Shown here piece by piece: positions 1 through 8,722 of a stretch of DNA of 15,242 nt. The stretch comes from Isotricha intestinalis (taxonomy: Eukaryota > Ciliophora > Litostomatea > Vestibuliferida > Isotrichidae), in the NCBI GenBank assembly GCA_023807065.1, contig JAJJLU010004297.1:1-15242 (forward strand). Reading direction: 5' to 3'. Within the stretch, counting starts at the first letter, position 1, and each line of letters starts with the position of its first letter. A program made the position numbers and the translations under genes. Under the pieces are notes generated by a model. The model searched no databases, was not told where the DNA came from, and saw nothing but the letters and a program-made list of their open reading frames with translations.

Positions 1-29
1 TATCTAATAATAGTGAAGAATTAAAGTAG
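1..29 (+). pseudogene. C-terminal tail of a plus-strand gene cut by the window edge
   Basis: From base 3 the plus strand reads SNNSEELK and then TAG. The minus strand at 197-223 reads SKNSEELK and then TAG, so the same gene end is present twice, tail to tail. The matching sequence continues past the stop into the presumed 3' untranslated region. Only nine codons lie inside the window, so I cannot tell whether this copy is intact. The product is unknown. Confidence 0.4.
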
Positions 30-223
30 AAATTTATCTGGATATAAGAATTATAAATAAAAGAATGTTTTATATAAAAAAAAAAATAAAATTTAAATAA
101 TAATATTTCAATTAAGTTAACAATTATTTAATATATAAATACATTAATTTTGATAAATATGTTTAAATTTTTTAGTGTAAATATCCAGACAAATTTCTAC
201 TTTAATTCTTCGCTGTTTTTAGA
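3..223. repeat. Inverted repeat, arms about 3-46 and 180-223
   Basis: The left arm contains GAAGAATTAAAGTAGAAATT and the right arm holds its reverse complement. The best 34 bases (13-46 against 180-213) differ at two positions. The outer parts match more loosely, about 10 of 13. The spacer is AT-rich with no gene. Each arm carries a conserved gene end (SEELK, TAG) plus its 3' flank, so this is best read as an inverted duplication of a gene 3' end. A hairpin-type mobile element that captured the sequence is possible. The left arm reaches the window edge, so the true repeat may be longer. Confidence 0.75.
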
Positions 224-767
224 AAGAAGTTCTAATTGTTCTTTCGGAATATCTCCTAATTCATCTTTAATTAGGCCCACAGGGGGGGTCAGATTTTCAT
301 AACAAATAATAATTTTATATAATTACTCTCCAATTTTTTTATTATTAATAAGAACTAATTGTTACAAATTGAATATTTTATCCTTTTTTTACTCAGAATA
401 ATTTTTAAAAGATTGACATTCATAAGAAATGTAAGGATATTTAAAGATAATTCCATTATTATTATAATCTCACAAAAAATCATTTGATATAAAATTAATT
501 GTAATATTATATTATTCATTTTATCAATAACAAAAAAAATTTTAATGTAATAATTTCTAATATAAATAAGAATATAAACGCAACTATCAATATCAACATG
601 TTTAACTTCAATATTATCATTTTGAAAGAAATATTCTCTCTAAATCCTCCGTAATTTTCATTAAAAATTTGATTATCATCAACTTCTTCAATATATGAAT
701 CATTTAATTTACTTTTTTTGTAAAACCTATAATAAAAAGATAATAATGTCCAATATCTAAACATCAA
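197..767 (-). pseudogene. Broken single-pass membrane protein gene, unidentified
   Basis: Reading from 767 downward, an 83-codon open stretch starts MMFRYWTLL. It has a charged part (KKSKLNDSYIEEVDD) followed by a hydrophobic segment of about 25 residues (LKLNMLILIVAFIFLFILEI), which looks like a signal anchor. After an apparent frame change near the T-run at 530-538, a second frame runs to TAG at 197-199. It includes GIIFKYPYISYECQSF and LIKDELGDIPKEQLELL. This second frame has no indel over about 100 codons but is interrupted by TAA at 323, 362, 389 and 512 and by TGA at 470. The layout suggests a cytoplasmic N-terminus, one membrane segment and an outer C-terminal domain. The last nine codons are nearly identical to those at 3-29. 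The product is unknown. It could be a pseudogene or a gene whose stops are read as sense codons. Confidence 0.5.
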
Positions 768-780
768 GATATAATAATTA

Positions 781-1066
781 CAGTAAAAGACTCAGTAACA
801 GGATTTGAAATTTACAAAGGAAATTAAAAAATTTTTGCAAATCCGGATAGTTGTGTCTCTGAAATGTATATCCAGACTTATGGTAAATAAGATATTTTAT
901 TAGAATATTATTTAAATATATATATTAAAAATATAAATATATTTAATTTAAAACACCGTCAAAAGAAATTTTTTGTTCAGTCTCAAATTTCTGGAAAATT
1001 TAAAAGTTTAAACTAAAATTTTTTCTTGTCCGAACTTTCAAATCCGGATAGCCCAGTCTTTTACGG
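781..1066. mobile_element. MITE with Tc1/mariner-like ends and TA flanks
   Basis: The left end reads CAGTAAAAGACT and continues to a GGATTTGAAA block. The right end, read inward on the minus strand, starts CCGTAAAAGACT and reaches the same GGATTTGAAA block with a one-base spacing difference. The imperfect terminal inverted repeats are about 33 bp. Dinucleotide TA flanks both ends (779-780 and 1067-1068), as expected for Tc1/mariner target-site duplication, and many such elements begin CAGT. At 286 bp with no transposase reading frame it would be non-autonomous. A motif AAATCCGGATAG occurs twice inside it, near 840 and 1040. It lies just upstream of the start of the broken gene at 767. Confidence 0.7.
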
Positions 1067-1190
1067 TATATAATTTAATATATAATTTGATTCATAATTT
1101 TTTTATACTATTTGGTAATATTTAAATAAATTAAAATCTTTCTAATATTTTACTAAATTATTTTTTTAATTTATTTCATAAAATTTAAAT

Positions 1191-1445
1191 CAGTTTGAAA
1201 TCTTTTAAATTGAATAAATACTTTTGTATTTTTTCAAGTATATATGAATCAAAAGCTTTTTCCTAAGTAAATTTTTGAGTTTTGGATTTTCATATTTAAA
1301 TTTATTATCATCTATCTATTAATCTTTTTCAAAAAAGTTTTGAATATAATCTTCAAAATCAGTATGTGTAAAATCTAATTGAAGAAAAAATAATTTTTCT
1401 TTTTTTGAAGTACTATAATTTACATTTGGACATTCAATTATTGAA
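1191..1445 (-). pseudogene. Minus-strand coding remnant, unidentified
   Basis: Read downward from about 1445, the minus strand gives a coding-like sequence including ECPNVNYSTSKKEKLFFLQL and DFTHTDFEDYIQNFFEKD. Two consecutive stops (TAA, TAG) follow, then IDDNKFKYENPKLKNLLRKK. A one-base shift continues as AFDSYILEKIQKYLFNLKDF. The residue mix (Cys, Pro, His, Asp, Gln among the Lys/Asn) is unlike AT-rich noise. Sequence above 1445 to about 1560 is weakly coding-like. I do not recognise the family. It points away from the PUF remnant that begins about 200 bp further on. Confidence 0.4.
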
Positions 1446-1639
1446 ATTATCTTCCTTCACAATTTCTTTAATAAAATTTTTTTTTTGATTGTTGTGTTAT
1501 AAATTTTTAAATAAATTTAAGCTGAGTATTGAAGAGAATTCTAATAATCTTTTTCCTTTTAATATTTTTCTTATTTTAATGTAATTCATAAAATATTATT
1601 TTAAATAATATTTTTTATATTTCATTTTTTGAAATTTCA

Positions 1640-3256
1640 TTATTTATAGTGGGAGAAATAGAAATAATCCTAATAATAATTCTTCTTGTAATTCAGGATT
1701 TGATGAAGGTGAAGATAATAAATTTAATTATACTTCATTTAATAGCAATAAAGAACCAAATGAAAATGAGGAAAATTCTAATTTAAATAATATTGATAAA
1801 GGAGATAATAATGAAAAAAATGAAAGGAATAATTTTGTTAATTCTTTAGAAGGAAATCAATTTCCTTTAAATATAAGTGATGATGATGAAATAATTTCTC
1901 CTTTATATAATAATAATATAAATAATAGTTAATATTTATAATTATGATATAGGAAAAAAACCTTTAATTGGTTATAATGATGGTGTTATTCCACCTCCAA
2001 TAATATTCATATTTTACTATTAATCAAAAGAATAATAATAATAATAACTTAAATAAAAGTAATAATATAGATAATGAAAATAATACATCAAATAATAAAA
2101 AACAAGAACCAGTGATAAATTATTAATCAAATTATTTTAATAATTTTAAAAAAATAGTGATTCTTCAATTCAAAAAATTCCTTCAAATGGAGTATAATTT
2201 CCATTAATCAAGATGTATTTACCATTACTCAAATGAAAATTCTCAAAATAAAATAGAAAAAATGAAAACCAAGATAAAAAATACAGAAGAATATATAAGA
2301 AAAATTCCAAGTGCAATACCAAGATCAATAAATTCAAATAAACCTCATCCAATAACAAGTCAAGATTAATACAACAACATCAAATAATAAAAAAATAAAA
2401 AGAATGAATAAATATTTATTTAAATGAAAATTTTGAATATTTATTATATAATATTCTTCCTCTTTCAAAAGATTAAGCATGATATCTTTTTCTTCAAGAA
2501 AAATATGAACCTGAAGAATCATCAAAATATTTTTATCCTGTAATTTTACCTTTTATATCATCTTTAATAAAAGATCCATTTGGAAATTATTTAATACAAA
2601 AAATAAATCCAATATTAAAAGCAGAACAAATAAAAAGATTTTTAATGATTTTATCTACAAATATTTTAGATATTGGAAGTAATAATCATGGAACCAGAGT
2701 AATTCAAAATTTAATTAATTATTTATCATCTAATGAATTATTTGAATATTTTATTACAATAATAAGACCTTCTGTTGTTTCTTTATTAAAAGAATAAAAA
2801 TGAACTCATATTATAATTAATAAATGATTTCCCATCTTATGCACCAAAAATACATAAAATTATTATTGATAATTGTGCATCTTTTGCAACTCATAGAAAT
2901 GGATGTTGTGTTTTACAAAAATATTTAGATGGCAGTGATAAAGATTCGCAAAAATAATTAATTGATGCTTCAGTTGAAAATTCTCTTGTTTTAGTTTTTG
3001 TTCAATTTGGAAATTATGTTATTCAAAATATGATGTTATTTTGATACTGAAGTTAGAGTAAAATTAGTTGATAAATTATTGGGGAATATAACTTATTATA
3101 GCAAACATATGTTGTGAAAAATGCTTTGATTCACATGCTAGAAAAAAATTAATTTATGCATTAAATTATAAAGAAATTATTAGTGATTTAATTATTGATG
3201 AACATGGAAATTGTTTTATACAGAAAGTTTTAACATATGAATTTGAGAAGAAGTAA
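1640..3256 (+). pseudogene. Decayed Pumilio/PUF-family RNA-binding protein
   Basis: PUF proteins bind 3' untranslated regions of mRNA through about eight helical repeats and repress translation. From about 1640 to 2370 the remnant is an Asn-rich, low-complexity N-terminal region. PUF repeat signatures follow in order: KDPFGNYLIQKI (2570-2605), NNHGTRVIQNLI (about 2683-2718), FATHRNGCCVLQKYL (2883-2927), QFGNYVIQ (about 3006-3029) and DEHGNCFIQKVL (about 3199-3234). The frame is broken by premature stops, including TAA at 2474 where PUF repeats have the Gln of their DQ signature and TAA at 2955. There are also several one-base shifts, many beside A or T runs. Near 2792-2812 an extra base and a missing base bracket what would be a KDKNGTHII repeat core. 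No convincing start codon was found. The last repeat ends at TAA 3254-3256. The identification is firm; loss of function is inferred from the number of lesions. Confidence 0.85.
1928..1952 (+). other. Candidate 25-nt intron in the PUF remnant
   Basis: The segment begins GTTAATATTT and ends GATATAG. Removing it deletes an in-frame TAA and joins ...NNINN to RKKPLIGYNDGVIPPP in one open frame. Its length and GT-AG borders agree with the two introns inferred in the gene at 9880-11246. It suggests that this locus was once an ordinary spliced gene rather than a retrocopy. Confidence 0.5.
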
Positions 3257-3353
3257 TTTCTCTAAATTTTCACATAATTTAATAATTTTTTTTCATCAAA
3301 ATTTCTAAGTAAAATAGTTAAATAAATTTAAGAAATATGAGGACCTAAAGTAC

Positions 3354-3940
3354 TCATTCTTTCGTTTTTTTTTTTAAATATTTAACTTCAATAATTTTAT
3401 TATTCCAAATACTTTTTCCATTACAATTCTTAATAGCATTTGATGAACTTTCAGGATCATAATAAGTAATATAACCATAACCTAAATGATTTATATAAAT
3501 ATCTTCAATTAATTTAAAGGATGGAATATCACAAAATTTATAAAATATTCATAAACTTCTCTTGGTTGAATATTAAATGGAATATTTTTAATAATTAAAT
3601 TTCTTGATGAAGTATATCTTATTGAATTGTCTTTTTCATCGCTCTTTAAAAGGACTACATGTCCTTTTAATTTACGTAATTCATTTCTATTCTTATATTG
3701 TTTGCGGTTACTGAATCTTTAAATACTACTTTTGCATGTGAGTTTTTATTTGGATATAATGGATTTGAATGGGATATTATTGTTGAACGAATTATTGATT
3801 CTTTGTTTTTTTGGAGAAATAATTGTGGATGTGTTTCTATTGTATTTGGGGGAAGGTCGCTTGTATAAAATGTTTTTGTCTTTTAAAAAAAGGGTTTTCG
3901 GGTTTTTTTTTTCTTTTTTTAATTTTGTGTTGATAATAAT
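3354..3940 (-). pseudogene. Decayed poly(A)-binding-protein-like gene with two RRM domains
   Basis: Read downward, the first RRM starts KTKTFYTSDLPPNT (about 3882) and has HAKVVFKDSV where RNP1 is expected. After a frame change near 3710 the second part reads GHVVLLKSDEKDNSIRYTSS, then NLIIKNIPFNIQPREVYEYF (RNP2 in LIIKNIP). A second frame change near 3540 leads to FCDIPSFKLIEDIYINHLGY, then GYGYITYYDPESSSNAIKNC (RNP1) and NGKSIWNNKIIEV. The linker and the start of RRM2 resemble PABP, where a basic linker with SLR precedes NIFIKNL. There are no in-frame stops inside these three blocks, only shifts, and the last frame ends at TGA 3354-3356. Base composition at 3720-3910 is richer in G+C. The 5' end is unclear; a basic stretch KKRKKKPENPFFKRQKHF lies just upstream in another frame. 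Two RRMs are firm; PABP as the closest relative is likely. Confidence 0.75.
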
Positions 3941-4011
3941 TTATTATTCAAACAGTTATCAAATTAAAAATAAATCTTTTATTTATAAAAGTACCTTTTT
4001 TTCAGATAATA

Positions 4012-7000
4012 ATGGAAAATGAAAATAACCCCCAGAATGATGATAATCAGCAAAATGTTCTGAATTATTACAGAGAGAATTATAAGTCTAAAGAATGTTC
4101 AGAAATTATATTTGAAAATTATTTAGAAGAAGCTCAAAAGAAATCATACATTCAATTTCATAAATCATGTTGTTGTTGCATAAAGCCTTTATCACTATTA
4201 ATTTTTAGTATAATTATATTGTCAATTACTTGCGCTGGTTTCTTTTTTTCTATAAGTAAAAATAAAGGTTATAAAGCATATAAAGGACTATTAGAAAGAA
4301 ACATGAGTTTAATAGACACTGATTTTCCAAATGAATATGAAACTATAAAATTAATGTATTTCTTAACCAAGGAAAAAAATTTTGGTAATGATTGTACTTT
4401 TTTCAAATATAGTGAAGGACTTTGCACTTTTGATTTTTATAGTAATTATTGTACTCCTAAAAAAAAAAGCGAAGAGAAATGTAATTATATGGATTATCAA
4501 TATTATTTAGGATATAATTTTGATTGTACCTTACAAAATTACGAAAATGGATTATGCAGTCAAATTCAATATATTTATGAATTAGAAAAAACTGGGCAAA
4601 TTTATTATGAACATAAAATAAAATATATATCTATGCAAGCAAAAATATATATTAAAGATTTTTTTTATGAGAAAATATGGTGTAAAATAGGAGATTATGA
4701 TCAACCTATATATTTGAGTTTTCTCATATTTATGGTTATATTTATCGCTTTATTGATATTTGATTTAATCGTTAAAATAAAGACTCTTCCTTCAGGTGTT
4801 AGATACTATATAGCTATTTCATTTTATATGATTTATCAAGTTATTTTTAAAATATATTGTTTATTATTTTTAATCCTATCTATTTATGGAATATTTGTAA
4901 GTTTTTTATATCCATCAACATACTCAGATCCTGATAATGATAAATATGTTAATGATCCTTTTTTAGATAAGTCAGTAATAATTATTTTCCCTGAAGAAAA
5001 ACTTTGGAAAGATAAAAGATTATCTGCATTAATATTTTGTGGAATTTCCTTTATTTTATTTTTATTAGTTTGTATTTTGAGTTGTTATAAAAAATTAATA
5101 TATGATTATTTGTCATTCTATTTCTATGAAAAAAATAATGATTATGACCTTGAAAATATTTCTGAAATAAATAGAAGTGCTTCAATTAAAGTAGGGAAAA
5201 ATAATTATTATTTTGAAATTAAACAAAATAAAGATTTATATTTAAAAGAAAAAAAATGTAATAAAAAGCATGCTTTTAAAGAAATAATATTCCAAAATAA
5301 TATTTATTATTTAAAATGTGATAATTATAGTATAAAAGATCAATTATCCTGGAGTGAATTTAGATATCCAAAAAACAATGAAATCACTTTTAAATTAAAT
5401 ATAATTTTGAATTTAATTTATGTTCTCTCATTCTTTTTTATATTTTCACAAATATTAAATTTTGACAATAATAAAAAATTTGATTATTATATTCATTTAA
5501 TTGATTTAGGTTATAAACCAAAAAACACAAAATATATTGAAAAAAGTTATGACTTGAATTCTTTTATTAAATATTATATTATTGTTTTTTATATTGGATT
5601 AGGAATAATTTCAATTTTATCAATTGCTAAATGGACATTTTTTGGAGGATTTAAAAATATAGTATTTATATGGGTAAGTATCTTCATATCTATTATTATA
5701 ATTTTACTTAATTTTGGTGTTTTAGTTCTTTCCATTATAGGATGTGTATTTAATTTCTTAGGTTCGACAAGAGATTCTGAAGAAGAAGAAAGTGATATTG
5801 AATTTGAAACTGATACGATATTTGCTCAATTAATCTTTTTTTATATTATGTATATATATGTATTTATTTTTGCTTTAATTGAATTTATTTTTAGTATCCT
5901 ATTTCTTTTTCTTTTAAACAAAATAAAAAATGAAAATCAAAGATTAGAAACAGAAAAAAAATCTTCTGAAAATATATTTAAATTTTTATCATTAAAAGAT
6001 CAACAAAATTGGATTCTTGAAGCTATTAATGATAATCCTGATCTTCCTAAGTATTTATTTTATCAAAAAAAAATAGATCAGAATCCAATGATAAATTTTC
6101 AAAATATTGAGGAATCTACAAATATAATTTTATGTATGGAACAAAATGTAGAAGAAATCTTTGATGAAAAGCAAAAAATTGAATTAAAGAATTATAAATA
6201 TAAACCTTTTGGAACAAAACTAATAATAAGTAAAATAATTTATCAAATTATTTTTAGTGGAATATCATTTATTGTTACAATAATAGCTATAACATACTCT
6301 TTCCACGGAAATAAATATTATAAAGCCTATAAAGATTATTATATTAAACTTGATAAATATCCCTCAACATATTTATCGGCATTAGATTCTTTATTATATG
6401 GATATAATAAATTTTGGGTTGATTTTGGAAATTATGAAAATAGTATTTTAATTAGTTTCCTTATTTTTATTATTTTCTATTTATTATTTGAGATACTTTC
6501 TTTATTAATTCATAAAAATATAATTAAATTAGATTATAACAATGGCTTCTTCTATAATCTTTTATTACTGGTCAATATCGGTTTTTATATCCTGTTTAAA
6601 ATATTTTTTCCTTTATTTTTTTTCCTATTTATATTTTCAATATTAGTAATAAATAAAAATCCTAATAATCCTAATGCCTATGATCCTAATAATCCTTCAT
6701 CTGAAAATAGTATGAATGATGATTTTGATAATAATTTTGTTGATACATTAGATAAAGAATGGAATGATAAAAAATTAATTCTTATAGTTAATATTATATG
6801 TAAATTGTTTTTAAGTGTATTCAGTGTTGCGTTAATTTCTGTTAAATATTCAATAATAAATTATCTTAATAAAAATTATGAAGTAAATGAAGATGAAGAT
6901 GAAGATGAAAATCAAGAAAATGATGAAACAAATGAAGTAAAAACTTCTTTGATACTCAATAATAATAAATATGAAACTCAAATAAAATTAAATCATGTAT

Positions 7001-8061
7001 TACATTTACAACCTATAAATGATATAAGTAAAGATATAAATAATAAGAATATTTTTAAATTCAAAAAATTAAATATTGTCAATCTTACCAATAGTTTTGT
7101 ATATATGAGATTAGGACTTAATTCAGTTACTGATCAAATATCTTTGTCTGAATGGAATTATCCTGATTTAAATCTTATTTTTTCTAGATTAGCGGATATG
7201 TGCAATTCAATATATATTATTTTATTTTTCTCTGTTCCTCTGTTTAAAATGCACGTAGAAGATGAATTAATTTATCACTTAATTAAATTAGTAAATGTTT
7301 CTCTAGAAAATAAAAAGCCTAAATTTTCTGATATATTTAATAAGTATGGTTCATATGAGAAAAGTTTCACTGAAAGTAGATTTATCTTATATCTAATTCA
7401 ACTTATAATTATATTATTATTTATGTTAAAAAGGATATATTTTGGAGGCTTTAAAGAACCTTTATATTTATTAATTTCATTTATTCTTTGTATAATATGT
7501 CTTATAGATAATATAATTTATGTTATAATGGACTTTCTTACCATTTTATTCACTATATTTTCTATTACATCTTTCTATGATCATAATAATTTAATAGTCT
7601 ATGACGAAATGACAGAGGTTAAGTTTTTCGTACAATTATTCATAAATCTATTGATATTTATTTTTAATATTATTTTATTAAAAGAAACTGTTATTTTAAC
7701 TTTAGACTATAATAAAATAAAAAAAGCTATGAACAACTTCATTAATAAGGAAGATAATATAGATGAAAATAATCCGAATTTTAAACCAATTGAATTTAAA
7801 TATATTTCTTTAGAAGGTAATCTTTGCTCTATTAAAGAATATAGAAATACTAATTTTCAAAGATATTTATTTTACAGCATAGAAAATACTCAAGGAAATA
7901 TTCAAGATAATACTCAAAATGCTTCAGAAGTTCATCTTAGAGAAAATATTCAAATAAATATTCAAGAAGATACTGAATTAAATAATCAAAAAAAAGCCCA
8001 ATTAAATAATCAAGAAAATGCTCAAGACAATAATATTGATAAGAACACAAAGATAAATTAA
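4012..8061 (+). CDS. Large polytopic membrane protein built from two homologous halves
   Basis: The 1349-residue protein is not a family I recognise. Residues 1-57 look cytoplasmic and end in a Cys cluster (SCCCC, 52-56) beside the first membrane segment, a possible palmitoylation site. About eight hydrophobic segments fall in each half: near 58-82, 232-256, 264-298, 337-358, 461-482, 519-539, 549-583 and 604-636, then 738-762, 812-833, 846-881, 921-946, 1059-1080, 1123-1140, 1149-1187 and 1203-1224. The halves align in order: KGYKAYK/KYYKAYK, YLSFLIF/LISFLIF, EKLWKDKRL/DKEWNDKKL, DQLSWSEFRYP/DQISLSEWNYP, FFGGFK/YFGGFK and KYLFYQ/RYLFYS. Only the first half has a Cys-rich insert (about 128-182, six Cys) between segments 1 and 2. 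Acidic loops occur at 589-601 and 959-975. The tail (1290-1349) is Gln/Asn-rich with an irregular repeat. The frame is intact, uses no TAA/TAG as Gln, and ends in TAA. A channel, transporter or scaffold is possible but not shown. Confidence 0.9.
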   Translation: MENENNPQNDDNQQNVLNYYRENYKSKECSEIIFENYLEEAQKKSYIQFHKSCCCCIKPLSLLIFSIIILSITCAGFFFSISKNKGYKAYKGLLERNMSLIDTDFPNEYETIKLMYFLTKEKNFGNDCTFFKYSEGLCTFDFYSNYCTPKKKSEEKCNYMDYQYYLGYNFDCTLQNYENGLCSQIQYIYELEKTGQIYYEHKIKYISMQAKIYIKDFFYEKIWCKIGDYDQPIYLSFLIFMVIFIALLIFDLIVKIKTLPSGVRYYIAISFYMIYQVIFKIYCLLFLILSIYGIFVSFLYPSTYSDPDNDKYVNDPFLDKSVIIIFPEEKLWKDKRLSALIFCGISFILFLLVCILSCYKKLIYDYLSFYFYEKNNDYDLENISEINRSASIKVGKNNYYFEIKQNKDLYLKEKKCNKKHAFKEIIFQNNIYYLKCDNYSIKDQLSWSEFRYPKNNEITFKLNIILNLIYVLSFFFIFSQILNFDNNKKFDYYIHLIDLGYKPKNTKYIEKSYDLNSFIKYYIIVFYIGLGIISILSIAKWTFFGGFKNIVFIWVSIFISIIIILLNFGVLVLSIIGCVFNFLGSTRDSEEEESDIEFETDTIFAQLIFFYIMYIYVFIFALIEFIFSILFLFLLNKIKNENQRLETEKKSSENIFKFLSLKDQQNWILEAINDNPDLPKYLFYQKKIDQNPMINFQNIEESTNIILCMEQNVEEIFDEKQKIELKNYKYKPFGTKLIISKIIYQIIFSGISFIVTIIAITYSFHGNKYYKAYKDYYIKLDKYPSTYLSALDSLLYGYNKFWVDFGNYENSILISFLIFIIFYLLFEILSLLIHKNIIKLDYNNGFFYNLLLLVNIGFYILFKIFFPLFFFLFIFSILVINKNPNNPNAYDPNNPSSENSMNDDFDNNFVDTLDKEWNDKKLILIVNIICKLFLSVFSVALISVKYSIINYLNKNYEVNEDEDEDENQENDETNEVKTSLILNNNKYETQIKLNHVLHLQPINDISKDINNKNIFKFKKLNIVNLTNSFVYMRLGLNSVTDQISLSEWNYPDLNLIFSRLADMCNSIYIILFFSVPLFKMHVEDELIYHLIKLVNVSLENKKPKFSDIFNKYGSYEKSFTESRFILYLIQLIIILLFMLKRIYFGGFKEPLYLLISFILCIICLIDNIIYVIMDFLTILFTIFSITSFYDHNNLIVYDEMTEVKFFVQLFINLLIFIFNIILLKETVILTLDYNKIKKAMNNFINKEDNIDENNPNFKPIEFKYISLEGNLCSIKEYRNTNFQRYLFYSIENTQGNIQDNTQNASEVHLRENIQINIQEDTELNNQKKAQLNNQENAQDNNIDKNTKIN

Positions 8062-8464
8062 AAGAAAATAAATAATTTTATTTCCAATTCAAATTAATAG
8101 ATAGCATCAATGAATAGATATTTTTTTAAGGAATTGGAATCAAAAAAAGATTAAATAAATAAAATATTTATCTTATTATTATTATTAGAACCTTTTTATT
8201 AAAAAAATTAATTATTTTAATCAATTTAATTGGGGATGGGCCCAATCCCCAAACATTTTATACTCAAATATCAATATTTTTTTTATTTTTTTTAATATAA
8301 ATAACATTGATTTAAAATAATTTTTTTTATTTTGAATCAAAAAATATTTTTGTATTTATAATTGGATTCTATTTTTATTATTAAATACTTTCATTATTTG
8401 AAAAAATAATTTAAAAAAAATTTGAAAATTGATAATTTAAAGATAATATTAGGTGAAGAAAAAA
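8062..8464. other. Non-coding 3' flank of the large membrane protein gene
   Basis: This is very AT-rich sequence with no supported gene. An AAATAAATAA stretch follows the stop closely and could serve polyadenylation. The only distinctive item is the GC-rich near-palindrome at 8230-8252. The last 50 bases may belong to the RRM remnant that follows. Confidence 0.5.
8230..8252. repeat. GC-rich near-palindrome with TTGGGG and CCCCAA ends
   Basis: The segment runs TTGGGGATGGG directly into CCCAATCCCCAA. The arms pair completely except for one unpaired base, around a GGGCCC centre. It stands alone in sequence that is almost entirely A and T. TTGGGG is the Tetrahymena-type telomere repeat unit, but one unit per arm is too little to call a telomere. 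Confidence 0.8.
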
Positions 8465-8722
8465 AGATTAATATCTATAGATAAATTACCAGCAAAATTT
8501 AATAAAAAAAATTCAAAGAAGAAATTGATTCAAAAGGATTTAAAGGAAAAAATAATTTTATTTTCTTTCATAAAATAAAATCAAAAAATATTGTTAATAT
8601 TTATATTAATTTCCTTCATGAATTTCATATTATTTTTACATATATTTAATGGAAAAAAAATTAATTTCGTTGATAAAATAATGAAAATAAAATATTGTAA
8701 TTTAGAAGAAAACAAGTTATGA
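8465..8722 (+). pseudogene. Decayed Mei2-like C-terminal RRM fragment
   Basis: Three frame blocks give, in order, RLISIDKLPAKFNKKN (8465 on), FKEEIDSKGFKGKNNFIFFH followed by KIKSKNIVNIYINFLHEFHI, and NGKKINFVDKIMKIKYCNLE ending in TGA at 8720-8722. The order matches the Mei2-type RRM (RRM_2): a NIPNKYT-like start, then GKYDFFYLPIDFKN, a GYAFINF-like strand, and a GKKW...K-I-YA end. Mei2 proteins bind RNA and act in meiosis and differentiation. The two frame changes sit at an A-run (8502-8510) and near 8645. Key strand positions have drifted (NIYINF for GYAFINF). Family assignment is from pattern only. Confidence 0.5.

Noticed and set aside
274..292. Abrupt GC-rich patch with a run of seven G, considered as a telomere or junction scar
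   Set aside because: On the minus strand it reads in frame as LTPPVG between coding-like segments, so coding sequence explains it.
2192..2212. Possible 21-nt GT-AG intron in the PUF remnant
   Set aside because: Removing it does not connect the upstream frame to the coding-like frame that follows, so a shift is still required.
2170..2525. Two minus-strand open frames of about 62 codons
   Set aside because: They are opposite the PUF remnant and consist mainly of Leu/Phe/Ile/Tyr, as expected from the reverse of Asn/Lys/Glu-rich coding sequence.
197..3256. Euplotes-type +1 programmed frameshifting at AAA-TAA sites as the cause of broken frames
   Set aside because: Most frame changes are not at such sites and need shifts in both directions; a few coincidental AAA/GAA-stop contexts are expected in AT-rich DNA.
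3732..4022. Plus-strand open frame of 96 codons just before the large membrane protein gene
   Set aside because: It is antisense to the RRM (PABP-like) remnant, whose RNP motifs explain the sequence; the plus-strand translation has no recognisable motif.
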